Source: Flavobacteriaceae bacterium
GTDB lineage: Bacteria > Bacteroidota > Bacteroidia > Flavobacteriales > Flavobacteriaceae
Assembly: GCA_027490305.1 (NCBI GenBank)
Contig: JAIXYI010000048.1
Span: 1-40,453, forward strand
Length of the DNA: 40,453 bases
Direction: 5' to 3'
The notes under the pieces are model-generated. The model saw only the letters and a program-made list of their open reading frames with translations. It did not search any database and was not told the DNA's origin. Position 1 is the first letter of the stretch; each line of letters starts with the position of its first letter. Of the stretch, positions 7,185-14,936 are shown piece after piece. Both the position numbers and the translations under genes were made by a program.

Positions 7185-7793
7185 ATGAAACGCCTTGCTA
7201 CCCTTGTTTGCCTGTTCCTGTTATCGCTATCGTCTTTCGCCCAAAAAGAAACCAAACTGTTGGATGATCTCCAGCGCACGATGGCGGGCACCTATTCCTC
7301 TGAAATACAGGCAAAGGCCGACAGCGCCAATTACTACAACATTTCCCTCCGGATGGTGCCGATCTGGAAAGACCGTGGTCATTACCTATATGTAGAGCAG
7401 GCGTTGGCCAATCGCCAGGATAAGCCGTATCGCGTGCGCATTTACCGCCTTTCGATGCGGAATGGGCAGTATGTGAGTGAGGTGTATACGCTGAAAGACG
7501 AGAAAAAATGGATCGGCAGTTGGAAAACGCCCGAAGCCCTTGACGCGTTGCCGTTGGATGGCATCGAGTTGAAAGCGGGCTGTGAGGTGGTATTAGACAA
7601 AACCGATAAAGGCACGTATTCCGGTAAAACCGGCGACAAAACCTGTCCGAGTGAACTCCGCGGCGCCAGCTTCGCCAAATCCACTGTTACCGTATCGCCC
7701 GGCAAGATCGTCTCATGGGACCAGGGCTTCGACAGCGAAGGCAAGCAGGTCTGGGGTGCGGAGAAAGGCGGGTATATCTTCCTTAAACAATAA
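7185..7793 (+). CDS. CpcT/CpeT-family (chromophore lyase-like) exported protein
   Basis: The 202-residue product starts with a signal peptide (MKRLATLVCLFLLSLSSFAQ). The mature part follows the CpcT/CpeT family closely: GTYSSEIQAKADSANYYNIS, MVPIWKDRGHYLYVEQAL, KPYRVRIYRL, GSWKTPEALDALPLDGIELK, GCEVVLDK, GKTGDKTCPSELRGASFAKS and SWDQGFDSEGKQVWGAEKGG. In cyanobacteria these proteins attach phycocyanobilin to a specific cysteine of phycobiliproteins; their fold is a lipocalin-like barrel. No phycobiliprotein is expected in this organism, so the role is unknown. Export to the periplasm also differs from the cyanobacterial cytoplasmic enzymes. It is divergent from the photolyase-family gene. A strong terminator follows at 7859-7893. 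Confidence 0.85.
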   Translation: MKRLATLVCLFLLSLSSFAQKETKLLDDLQRTMAGTYSSEIQAKADSANYYNISLRMVPIWKDRGHYLYVEQALANRQDKPYRVRIYRLSMRNGQYVSEVYTLKDEKKWIGSWKTPEALDALPLDGIELKAGCEVVLDKTDKGTYSGKTGDKTCPSELRGASFAKSTVTVSPGKIVSWDQGFDSEGKQVWGAEKGGYIFLKQ

Positions 7794-7858
7794 CAGACGG
7801 GTTCCGCGGCCGTACGGAAGCACGTTCTTTCCACAACGTACGATACGAAAACGATTTT

Positions 7859-7893
7859 GTTCAACCTATTCGCAAATTAGGTTGAACATTTTT
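7859..7893 (+). terminator. Rho-independent terminator after the CpcT-like gene
   Basis: A perfect 10 bp stem, GTTCAACCTA (7859-7868) with TAGGTTGAAC (7878-7887), encloses a 9-base loop and is followed by ATTTTTATTT. It ends the CpcT-like transcript and insulates the fasciclin gene. Confidence 0.88.
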
Positions 7894-7966
7894 ATTTATG
7901 TAAGTCTCACTTTTACAGGCAGTTGTGGGTGTTATGGGTGAATTAGCAAAAAAATGTTGATTGAAC

Positions 7967-8000
7967 TTTGTTTAATCTTTTTGTAAAAGCATTAAACAAA
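7967..8000. promoter_or_regulatory. Long inverted repeat upstream of the fasciclin gene (candidate operator)
   Basis: TTTGTTTAAT (7967-7976) and ATTAAACAAA (7991-8000) form a perfect 10 bp inverted repeat. The 14 bp between them adds CTTTT-tgt-AAAAG, so nearly the whole 34 bp is one hyphenated palindrome. No T-run follows at once, which argues against a terminator. A -7-like TACTTTTA lies at 8013-8020, so the repeat covers the -33 region of the fasciclin promoter. MerR-type regulators bind palindromes in this position; the B12-MerR gene at 9088-9984 is the obvious candidate, by inference only. Confidence 0.6.
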
Positions 8001-8046
8001 TCGATTTCGTTGGTACTTTTACGGCAACAAAAAAAAACCAATAGCT

Positions 8047-9021
8047 ATGAAAACACACTTGAAAAAATTTGCTTTACTTCTTTGTCTCGTGACGTTAGGG
8101 TCATGCGACAGTGACGATGACAACAACAGCACATCCAACAAAACCATCACAGAAATTGCGGCAGGCAATGCCAACCTGAGTGTACTGGTAAGTGCGCTAC
8201 AACGCACCGGACTCGATGCTACACTCGACGGAACTACAAAGTACACGGTGTTCGCACCGACCAACGACAAGTTCAATGCCTTTCTTCAGGCGAAAGGTTT
8301 TGCATCAGTAGATGCGGTGCCTGAGGCGGCATTGACAGAAATTCTCCTCAACCACGTTATTGCAGGTGAGGTAACGTCGGGTCAATTGACAACCGGTTAT
8401 GTGAAAACACTTGCGAAAGGTAGTGCTTCGTCTACTAACACGCTAAGTATGTTCGTAAACACGGCAAGCGGTGTGGTGCTGAACGGCGGCGCATCTAACG
8501 GCGGTGGTACCGTTGTAACGGCGGATATCGACGCTAAAAATGGCGTAATCCACATCGTTGACAACGTATTGGACCTGCCTACTATCGTGAACCATGCGAT
8601 CGCCAACCCGAACTTTTCTATCTTGGTCCAGGCGTTGACCCGCAATGATCAGCCGAACTTTGCCGGCATCCTGTCCGGAACAGCCAACAGTCCTTTTACC
8701 GTTTTTGCTCCAACTAACACGGCGTTCACTAATCTATTGGCAGAGCTGAATCTTGCCGGATTGGCAAACATTCCACAGGCTACCCTTGAGAACACGTTGA
8801 AATACCACGTAGTCACCGGCGCTAACGTCCTGTCAACTTCTCTTACTAACAATATGCCTCCGATCACGACGTATCAAGGTCAGACATTCACCATCAGTCT
8901 GACTGGAGGGGCAAAAATTACCGATGCCAGTAACCGCGTCAGCAACATCACTGCTACCGATGTTCAGGCTTCAAACGGTGTTATTCATGTAGTGGATAAA
9001 GTACTATTGCCTAGTCTTTAA
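8047..9021 (+). CDS. Two-domain fasciclin (FAS1) lipoprotein
   Basis: The 324-residue product starts with a lipoprotein signal peptide; the lipobox LGSC places the lipidated Cys at residue 20, followed by an acidic DSDDDNN run. Two FAS1 domains follow, about residues 34-175 and 185-322. Each has the FAS1 landmarks: 'L.sAL.R..L...L.GT..yTVFAPTNdaF' (TKYTVFAPTNDKFNAF, SPFTVFAPTNTAFTNL), 'L...L.yHV' (ILLNHVIAGEV, NTLKYHVVTGAN) and 'NGVIHvvDkVL' (AKNGVIHIVDNVL, SNGVIHVVDKVL). Fasciclin domains act in adhesion or matrix binding, and bacterial ones are often stress- or light-induced. The gene stands alone between terminators and has its own inverted-repeat promoter region. Confidence 0.93.
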   Translation: MKTHLKKFALLLCLVTLGSCDSDDDNNSTSNKTITEIAAGNANLSVLVSALQRTGLDATLDGTTKYTVFAPTNDKFNAFLQAKGFASVDAVPEAALTEILLNHVIAGEVTSGQLTTGYVKTLAKGSASSTNTLSMFVNTASGVVLNGGASNGGGTVVTADIDAKNGVIHIVDNVLDLPTIVNHAIANPNFSILVQALTRNDQPNFAGILSGTANSPFTVFAPTNTAFTNLLAELNLAGLANIPQATLENTLKYHVVTGANVLSTSLTNNMPPITTYQGQTFTISLTGGAKITDASNRVSNITATDVQASNGVIHVVDKVLLPSL

Positions 9022-9050
9022 TATGTGTTTTGGTTTGGTTATGCCAAGGA

Positions 9051-9078
9051 AAGGGGAGACGAGAGTCTCCCTTTTTTT
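9051..9078 (+). terminator. Rho-independent terminator between convergent fasciclin and MerR genes
   Basis: GGGAGAC (9054-9060), loop GAGA and GTCTCCC (9065-9071) form a 7 bp stem, extended by AAG against CTT-type pairs, followed by seven T. It terminates the fasciclin gene; the opposing MerR gene stops 10 bp further on and may use the same hairpin in reverse, where the trailing T-run is weaker. Confidence 0.9.
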
Positions 9079-9087
9079 ATTTTCAAT

Positions 9088-9984
9088 TTAATCAGGCAGG
9101 GCCTCCACGATCTGGCGTAGCGATCCAAAAAACTGGATAGGCGGCGCAGGAGACGTTTTATCTGACAGCCGGCCGCCCACGAGCCAAAAGGCGTCGTTCT
9201 TGGTCAGTACGCGTGTAGCCATTTCGGTGATGAAGTCGTCGAGCGCATCGGGTGAAGGAGCTACAGTGGTGTAGCTGATGTAGGTGACCTGTTCAAACAG
9301 CGTCTTGAATCCTTCGAGCGTGTCAATGGGCAGGTTTTCGCCCAGGTAAATGGTATGATGGCCGCGGAACACCAATTCGTAGTTGAGATACAGCAGCCCC
9401 AGTTCATGTATTTCTCCGTGAGGCAGAAAAAGGGCGTAGACCTGTCCGGAAGGCGTAGCACGAGCCGCCATACGGGCATTGGTATTGGCCAATATTTTCA
9501 ATCGCACCAAATAGCTGATGAAGTGTTCGTGTGCCGGTGTGATGGTCTTGGTTTGCCACAACACGCCAATGTCGTGGAATAAGGGAAGGAAATAGTCGAA
9601 GAAAATCTCCCGGAACGACCGATCGGGCAGGAGTGAATCATACGTTTCCATAAACAGTTGCTGGTCGAAGGTCATCATCGCCAACTTGAACTGATGGGCT
9701 ACGTGGTCACGGTCGTATTTATCGGAACGGATTTCGTTGACCCGTGCCTGTATCTCCGTTTCCGTCAGTTTCGCCAACTTAGATATCTTGAAGCCATAAC
9801 GCAACAATACCACCACATTCAGCAATTTCTGAAAGTTGGTGGTATCGTAATACCGGATGTTGTTATCGGTGCGCATCGGGGCCAGCAAATGGTACCGCCG
9901 TTCCCAGATCCGTATGGTATGGGCCTTTACGCCCGAGAGGTTTTCAAGGTCCTTTATCGAATAGATCGATTTGATGTTTGCCAC
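9088..9984 (-). CDS. MerR-family transcriptional regulator with B12-binding photoreceptor domain (CarH/LitR-like)
   Basis: The 298-residue protein has three parts. Residues 7-75 are a MerR DNA-binding domain (YSIKDLENLSGVKAHTIRIW, RYHLLAPMR, NIRYYD). Residues 90-175 are the B12-cap helical bundle. Residues 180-298 are the cobalamin-binding Rossmann domain. Both hallmarks of adenosylcobalamin photoreceptors are intact: W143-x9-E153-H154 (WQTKTITPAHEH) and E191-x-H193-xx-G196 (EIHELG). In CarH/LitR proteins the dark B12-bound tetramer represses its targets and light destroys it. Typical targets are photolyases, carotenoid genes and stress proteins; here a photolyase relative and a fasciclin gene lie close by. 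It follows the GH5 gene by 57 bp on the same strand, but a TATTTTAG-like -7 in the gap suggests its own promoter. Confidence 0.92.
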   Translation of the reverse strand: MANIKSIYSIKDLENLSGVKAHTIRIWERRYHLLAPMRTDNNIRYYDTTNFQKLLNVVVLLRYGFKISKLAKLTETEIQARVNEIRSDKYDRDHVAHQFKLAMMTFDQQLFMETYDSLLPDRSFREIFFDYFLPLFHDIGVLWQTKTITPAHEHFISYLVRLKILANTNARMAARATPSGQVYALFLPHGEIHELGLLYLNYELVFRGHHTIYLGENLPIDTLEGFKTLFEQVTYISYTTVAPSPDALDDFITEMATRVLTKNDAFWLVGGRLSDKTSPAPPIQFFGSLRQIVEALPD

Positions 9985-10041
9985 TGCCAGAAGTTTTTGA
10001 CAATGCTAAAATACGGGATTCCTTTTACACCCGACATTTCC

Positions 10042-10998
10042 TTACGGCTGTTTTCCGCTGTGCTTTTTGATCGACTCCCGCGCCATCTGTCCCCATGGCT
10101 TGATGTCCATTTCTCGCCATTTTCCGGTGGAGGACGCTGACGGGCGCAGTATCGAACACGTCTCGTCTTTGGAGGAAACCGACCAGATCACCCAACTGAT
10201 TTTCCGGCTTTCCATCCATTCAACATAGTCGTTCCAGGCGGTGGTGTCGAGTGGTCCGTCGCCGGTCGCTTCCATACCGGCACATTCGGATACGAAGATG
10301 GGGAGTCCGGCCGAAAGGGCCTGATCGGTCCGGTCGCGCAGCCATTTGCCGTGGGTAGCGGCATAGAAGTGCATCGTATACATCAGGTTGGAATAGCCCT
10401 TGATGGGATCGGCCGCCGGAAGATGCACGTCCTGGTCCCAACGGGGTGAGCCCACCAGTATGATGTTATCGGGATCGTTCTTCCGGATTACGGCGATTAC
10501 GGCTTCGGCATACTTCTTTACTTCTGGCCAGGTCTCTTCATCCGGTTCGTTGAACACTTCGTAGATGATGTGGGGATTTTTCCCGTATTTTTTCGAGATG
10601 AGGTCGAAGAAGGCTTCGGCTTCTGCCTGGTTGATGTTGTGGCTGTGCCAGTCGACGATTACGTATACGCCTGACTTCAGTGCGCCCTGGATGACATTTT
10701 CGATACATTTCATCCCGAATTTAGGATCGGCCAGATAGGATTTTTCATTTCCCTGTTCGACGCCGAGGGCGGCACGCACGACCGTCGCCCCGAAGTCTTT
10801 TTTCAGCCATGAAACGGTTTGGGATTCATAAAAGCGCGGCCAGAAGCAGTGCCAACCGAAACTGGTGCCGCGCAAGACGACGGGTTGTCCGTTTTCACCC
10901 GTGAGTTGGGTGCCTTCGACATGCAGCGCGCCATAAGGCGGGGGTGTTTGTGCTATTGCGACGAGCGGTAGTAGCAGAAGGAAAAGCCAGTTTTTCAT
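10042..10998 (-). CDS. GH5 (subfamily 2-like) endo-beta-1,4-glucanase
   Basis: The 318-residue protein has a signal peptide (MKNWLFLLLLPLVAIAQ) and one GH5 (beta/alpha)8 domain. The acid/base is Glu151 in IIYEVFNEPDEETW and the nucleophile is Glu238 in LPIFVSECAGM, where most relatives have 'vsEWG'. Other GH5 markers are RGTSFGWH (43-50), VIVDWHSHN (113-121) and MHFYAATHG (209-217). The pattern is that of GH5_2 cellulases, which cut beta-1,4-glucan and often glucomannan. In this locus it would cut glucan-rich stretches of glucomannan outside or in the periplasm. Its ATG overlaps the stop of the GH27 gene by four bases (ATGA), so translation is coupled. The serine before Glu and 'CAGM' after it are a variation on the usual nucleophile motif. 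Confidence 0.9.
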   Translation of the reverse strand: MKNWLFLLLLPLVAIAQTPPPYGALHVEGTQLTGENGQPVVLRGTSFGWHCFWPRFYESQTVSWLKKDFGATVVRAALGVEQGNEKSYLADPKFGMKCIENVIQGALKSGVYVIVDWHSHNINQAEAEAFFDLISKKYGKNPHIIYEVFNEPDEETWPEVKKYAEAVIAVIRKNDPDNIILVGSPRWDQDVHLPAADPIKGYSNLMYTMHFYAATHGKWLRDRTDQALSAGLPIFVSECAGMEATGDGPLDTTAWNDYVEWMESRKISWVIWSVSSKDETCSILRPSASSTGKWREMDIKPWGQMARESIKKHSGKQP

Positions 10999-12203
10999 TT
11001 TTTGTAGAGTTTTAGGGTGGTTACATCATGTGGTGCCAGTGTAATCGAGAGCGGTTTTTGGGTGGTACCTTTGTCGCGGTGCGCCCATAGATCGCGGATG
11101 TAATATACTATTTTCCCGTCAAAGGTAGTGCCGAAGTCGGGATCGGTTACGGTATGCTCCTTCCAATCGTAGCGAAAGGTGCGGGGTGTATCGGAGCGGT
11201 TGAGGAACGTAAACGCCCATCCATCCGACAGGGGCTTTACCCATACTTCGAGTCCGTTGTCGGTCTCTGCCCTAAATCCCTGAATGCCCAACCGGTCCTG
11301 GTTGACGGCAATGAGTTCGGTATTCGTCAGTATTTCGCGTGTGGCGGGTGTCATGGCCCGAAGGTCGTTTCCGGCCATCAACGGCGATGCGAGCATGCAC
11401 CATAGGGTAAAATGGCTTCGGTCTTCGGCCAGGGTCATCCCGTTGCCGACTTCCATCATGTCGAAGTCGTTCCAATGGTCGGGGCCAGCATATTTGCGGA
11501 TGTCTTTTCGCATTTCCACAATCCGCATCACACCCCATGACGACCAGTTTTCAGGATGTTTGAACTCGCAGTCGAAGCAGGGGTAGATATCACCGGATAT
11601 CCGCCAGAGATTACCCACTGGCGTCGCCCATTCCCACGGCTGGTTGTCGCCCCACTCACAAAGGCTGAACACGATCGGACGTCCGGCGGTTTTCAGGGCA
11701 TCGCTCATGGTGGCATAGGCTTCGCGGGCAGAGATGCCTTTGGTGTTACACCAATCGTATTTGAGGTAGTCGATGCCGAGTTTGGCATAGAATCGGGCAT
11801 CCTGGTATTCATATCCGCGGGTGCCCGGATAACCGGCGCAGGTTTTGGTACCCGCGCAGTTATAGAGTCCGAACTTCAGTCCTTTAGAGTGAACATAGTC
11901 GATTAACGCCTTCATTCCCGACGGGAACTTTTCCGGGTCAGGGACGAGGTTGCCTTCCGCATCGCGTTCCCGTGCCATCCAGCCGTCGTCGAGCACGATA
12001 TAGGTGTAGCCGGCGTCGCGCATGCCGGAAGCGACGAGTTGGTTGGCCATTTCTTTTACGAGTGATTCACTAATATGCGTCTCGAAGGTGTTCCAGGAAT
12101 TCCATCCCATGGGAGGCGTCTGGGCCAGGCCTTCAAATTTGGTGACGGTTTGTGCGTAGGCGGTCAGGCCGAAAAGGGTAGTAGCTAAAAGGATTTTTTT
12201 CAT
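10995..12203 (-). CDS. GH27 alpha-galactosidase
   Basis: The 402-residue protein begins with a signal peptide (MKKILLATTLFGLTAYAQ). The catalytic domain covers about residues 28-300 with LAQTPPMGWNSWNTF (26-40), YIVLDDGWM (68-76), nucleophile Asp150 in DYLKYDWCNT, CEWGDNQPW (182-190), acid/base Asp205 in RISGDI, and WNDFDMMEVGN. The C-terminal ~90 residues form the usual antiparallel beta domain. It removes alpha-1,6-linked galactose from galactomannan or galactoglucomannan, which opens the backbone to mannanases. It belongs to the susCD-SGBP-GH27-GH5 transcription unit and overlaps the GH5 gene by four bases. A strong hairpin sits between it and the glycan-binding protein gene upstream. Confidence 0.95.
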   Translation of the reverse strand: MKKILLATTLFGLTAYAQTVTKFEGLAQTPPMGWNSWNTFETHISESLVKEMANQLVASGMRDAGYTYIVLDDGWMARERDAEGNLVPDPEKFPSGMKALIDYVHSKGLKFGLYNCAGTKTCAGYPGTRGYEYQDARFYAKLGIDYLKYDWCNTKGISAREAYATMSDALKTAGRPIVFSLCEWGDNQPWEWATPVGNLWRISGDIYPCFDCEFKHPENWSSWGVMRIVEMRKDIRKYAGPDHWNDFDMMEVGNGMTLAEDRSHFTLWCMLASPLMAGNDLRAMTPATREILTNTELIAVNQDRLGIQGFRAETDNGLEVWVKPLSDGWAFTFLNRSDTPRTFRYDWKEHTVTDPDFGTTFDGKIVYYIRDLWAHRDKGTTQKPLSITLAPHDVTTLKLYKK

Positions 12204-12219
12204 AGGGTATCTAATGAAA

Positions 12220-12245
12220 CATTCCCCGGAGCCATCCGGGGAATG
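12220..12245 (-). terminator. Intercistronic hairpin (possible partial terminator or mRNA-stability element)
   Basis: CATTCCCCGG and CCGGGGAATG form a perfect 10 bp stem with a 6-base loop in the 74 bp gap between the glycan-binding lipoprotein gene and the GH27 gene. On the minus strand only TTTC follows the stem, so termination would be incomplete. Such hairpins inside operons often lower expression of downstream genes or protect upstream mRNA, which would favour the binding/transport proteins over the hydrolases. Confidence 0.7.
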
Positions 12246-12277
12246 CGTTCAATAACTAACTCAACCAATACTAACGA

Positions 12278-13306
12278 TTAGTCGACCGTAAAGCCGATGT
12301 TATCGATGTAATAATTATGTGTACTTCCTGTAAACTCCTGGAACGAAATGTTCTGAAGGGCCGCCGGGTTTCCGAGCTGTGCCCACGTCAGGCGCACTTC
12401 TTTCCAGTCTTTCGTTGTGTTGATCGCATGGTCGGCGTTGCCCCATCCGTTGCCGTTTACAATCCATACCAGTTTTCCGGCGTCATCCGAACGAAGGTAG
12501 AAGTGAATACCGGTGTAGTTCGACAATTGGTCGTTCCAGTTCCAGTTCCCCTGGATGTTACCCCATCCTTCAATCGACTTCTTGATGAAGGTGGTGCCTT
12601 GTGCGGCCTGTGCAAAGTTGGTCACATACTCGTGGTTGTTCCAGCTTTCGATGTTCCACGGACTGTAGAAAACGTCGTCATAGATGGCAGTACCTACTGC
12701 CGTTCCATACTCGGCTGATCCGGAAATCGTAGTCACCGTAACCTTTTTGTTCTGTGAGCCGGCTGGCAGGATCGCGCGAATTTCCGTCAGGGTACTCGAT
12801 ACGACCTGTGCCTGTGCGTCACCTACCATCACAACCGGATTGAGGAAATACGATCCGTAGATGGTGATTTCCTGTCCGTCGGCCGCATTGATCGGGTTGA
12901 AGCTGTGTACGCCCGGTGCTGGTGGAGCCACTACAAAGTCGAATTCAGCTTCACCATTTTTAGTGACGACACGGAGCTTGTTCGATACATCGGCATATGG
13001 GGTGTCACGATCGATCGTCACGAAGATATCCGTGTCGGTCACCAAAACGGGGTTAAAATACGTGTCCGTATCGTTGAAATAGATCTTTTGCGTCGAAGTG
13101 AAGCCTGAGCCATGTATGACATACATATTGGCGGCATACCCGACGGTTACCGGTTCAAGGTTGGCATCGGCCGCAGCCGCCACACTTTCAATCATAGGTG
13201 CGCCGCCGCCGCCCTCACTTTCGGAGGAACACGAAGAACTCACCAGCGCCATGCTGCCTGCGAGGAGGAAGTAGGCGAACGCTTTCATCATTGTTTTTCT
13301 TTTCAT
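12278..13306 (-). CDS. IPT/TIG-domain surface glycan-binding lipoprotein (SusE/SGBP-like position)
   Basis: The 342-residue lipoprotein has its lipid-anchor Cys at residue 26 (ALVSSSCSSE) followed by an acidic-glycine spacer (SESEGGGG). Two IPT/TIG immunoglobulin-like domains follow, about residues 38-128 (VTVGYAANMYVIHGSGFTST) and 130-208 (GVHSFNPINAADGQEITIYG). The last ~130 residues form a distinct beta-sandwich-like module rich in Trp and Asn (ESWNNHEYVTNF, WGNIQGNWNWND, WIVNGNGWGN, DWKEVRLTWAQLG, YYIDNIGFTVD). It resembles a carbohydrate-binding module with exposed tryptophans. Proteins of this layout, placed right after susD, are surface glycan-binding proteins that hold polysaccharide near the SusCD pore. 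Here the ligand is expected to be beta-mannan. It starts 12 bp after susD. Confidence 0.88.
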   Translation of the reverse strand: MKRKTMMKAFAYFLLAGSMALVSSSCSSESEGGGGAPMIESVAAAADANLEPVTVGYAANMYVIHGSGFTSTQKIYFNDTDTYFNPVLVTDTDIFVTIDRDTPYADVSNKLRVVTKNGEAEFDFVVAPPAPGVHSFNPINAADGQEITIYGSYFLNPVVMVGDAQAQVVSSTLTEIRAILPAGSQNKKVTVTTISGSAEYGTAVGTAIYDDVFYSPWNIESWNNHEYVTNFAQAAQGTTFIKKSIEGWGNIQGNWNWNDQLSNYTGIHFYLRSDDAGKLVWIVNGNGWGNADHAINTTKDWKEVRLTWAQLGNPAALQNISFQEFTGSTHNYYIDNIGFTVD

Positions 13307-13318
13307 AATCCATTTTTT

Positions 13319-14932
13319 TTAGTTGAATTCATAAGGAACGGGATCTTCAAGAAGCAGTGGGTTTTTAGCCACTTCTGCATCTGGATAATCCAGGTAGAAA
13401 TCAGATTCGTCTGGCGTAAAATACTGCTCAGTAAACATATTGCCCCGGTTTTGCGCGGCCATGAAGGCAATGGCCTGTGCACGTGGCAGACGGCCCAGAT
13501 CGAACCAGAAATCACCTTCGAAGCAAAGCTCTTTTCTTCTTTCGACGAAGATGTCATCAAATGTTATCGACGAGACGCTGGCAAGACCGGCGCGGTTGCG
13601 TACGGCATTGAACGAAGCAAGGGCCGCTGCATCCGATGTACTGGCACCACCGGCCAGAACCGCTTCCGCATGGATCAGGAGGAGGTCGGCATAGCGCATG
13701 ATGTAGGTATTGTTCGACATCGCGCCGTTACCTCCGATTTGGGTAGGTCCGGTTTGGTCGCCATTCGCGATACCGATACAGTATTTCTTGATTGCCGCTC
13801 CGGCCATTTGTCCGCCAATCTGGTCGGCAGGAGGCACGGTAAAGCCCGTTTGTTCGGTTTGTCCGCCATTGACCAGTACTTTTACGTCAGGGTAGGTATC
13901 GCCCGGAATCATCAGGGTAGCGTGTTTGCGAAGGTCGCTGTCAGTGTAGAGGTCAAGCACGTCTTGTGACGGACCAAATACACCACCATACGAACAGTTT
14001 GACGTGGTCAGGTTGGCACTTGAAATACCGAACTGGGTGTTGCAGATGTTACCAGAACCATAAGTACCATCCCATTGCCATTGCAGGGCGAAGATCGACT
14101 CTTCGTTGTTGTTGTTCGGATAGGTGAACAGGTCGTAGTACGATTTACCAGGCAGTTGCGATCCGCCCAAGAGCTTGAACTCACCACTGTTGATTACCTG
14201 CTCTGCCATTTGGCGTGCTTCGGTGTATTTTTTCTCATAAAGATACACTTTTGCCAGCATCGATTTGGCCGATCCTTTTGATACGTGACCGTTAGCCGAG
14301 TAGTTACTGCCGCGGTTTTTCTCATACAAACGGTCGATAGCGGCCAGGTAGTCGCGTTCGATCAGTGTATAGATGTCCTCAATTCGGTTCGTACTCAACT
14401 GTGGTTGGTTGATATAATCGAGGTTGTTCTCGATGATCGGCACTGGGCCCCACAAGCGCACCAGGTAGAAGTAGGCTGTCGCACGGAGGAAATATGCCTC
14501 ACCGATGGTATTCTGGAGTACTTCCGGATCAACTGCCGGACCCGTACGGGCCTCAAGAAAGTTAATGATGGCGTTCGCCTGTGCGATGTTGCCCCACAGT
14601 GCATCCCAGCCGTTTTTCAATTCCGGGTCACTGCCATTGAGCGAGAAGTTCACCATGGCACTTACGTCGGACGAGCCGCTGTACATGTTGCCTGATCCGA
14701 CTTCGCTTACCGCATAGAGAAATTTCGTCTGGAATAAAAACCAGGTGCGCGAATACAGCACATTCGTGGCGGATGCCACTTGTTCATTAGATGCGTAGTA
14801 CGCGTCTAGGCTGATGGCATCCTCAGGCGGGCGATTCGTAAAGTCAGACTCGCAGGAAGCCATGGCCAATGCCAGTATGGTAAGCCCTAAACAAAGCTTT
14901 CCTAATGTTACTATTTTCTGTTTCATTTTCAA
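13319..14932 (-). CDS. susD: SusD/RagB-family outer-membrane glycan-binding lipoprotein
   Basis: The 537-residue lipoprotein has the lipid-anchor Cys at residue 27 (LAMASCESD). It has the typical SusD start (FTNRPPEDAISLDAYYASNE), the TPR-like helical region (AYFLRATAYFYLVRLWGPVP, GSAKSMLAKVYLYEKKYTEA) and the C-terminal SusD_RagB region (YIMRYADLLLIHAEAVL, FNAVRNRAG, ERRKELCFEGDFWFDLGR). It forms the lid on the SusC pore and captures glycan. Its gene starts 4 bp after susC ends, the standard arrangement. Substrate class follows from the locus (beta-mannan), not from the SusD sequence itself. The symbol denotes the family, not a starch substrate. Confidence 0.96.
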   Translation of the reverse strand: MKMKQKIVTLGKLCLGLTILALAMASCESDFTNRPPEDAISLDAYYASNEQVASATNVLYSRTWFLFQTKFLYAVSEVGSGNMYSGSSDVSAMVNFSLNGSDPELKNGWDALWGNIAQANAIINFLEARTGPAVDPEVLQNTIGEAYFLRATAYFYLVRLWGPVPIIENNLDYINQPQLSTNRIEDIYTLIERDYLAAIDRLYEKNRGSNYSANGHVSKGSAKSMLAKVYLYEKKYTEARQMAEQVINSGEFKLLGGSQLPGKSYYDLFTYPNNNNEESIFALQWQWDGTYGSGNICNTQFGISSANLTTSNCSYGGVFGPSQDVLDLYTDSDLRKHATLMIPGDTYPDVKVLVNGGQTEQTGFTVPPADQIGGQMAGAAIKKYCIGIANGDQTGPTQIGGNGAMSNNTYIMRYADLLLIHAEAVLAGGASTSDAAALASFNAVRNRAGLASVSSITFDDIFVERRKELCFEGDFWFDLGRLPRAQAIAFMAAQNRGNMFTEQYFTPDESDFYLDYPDAEVAKNPLLLEDPVPYEFN

Positions 14933-14936
14933 TTTT

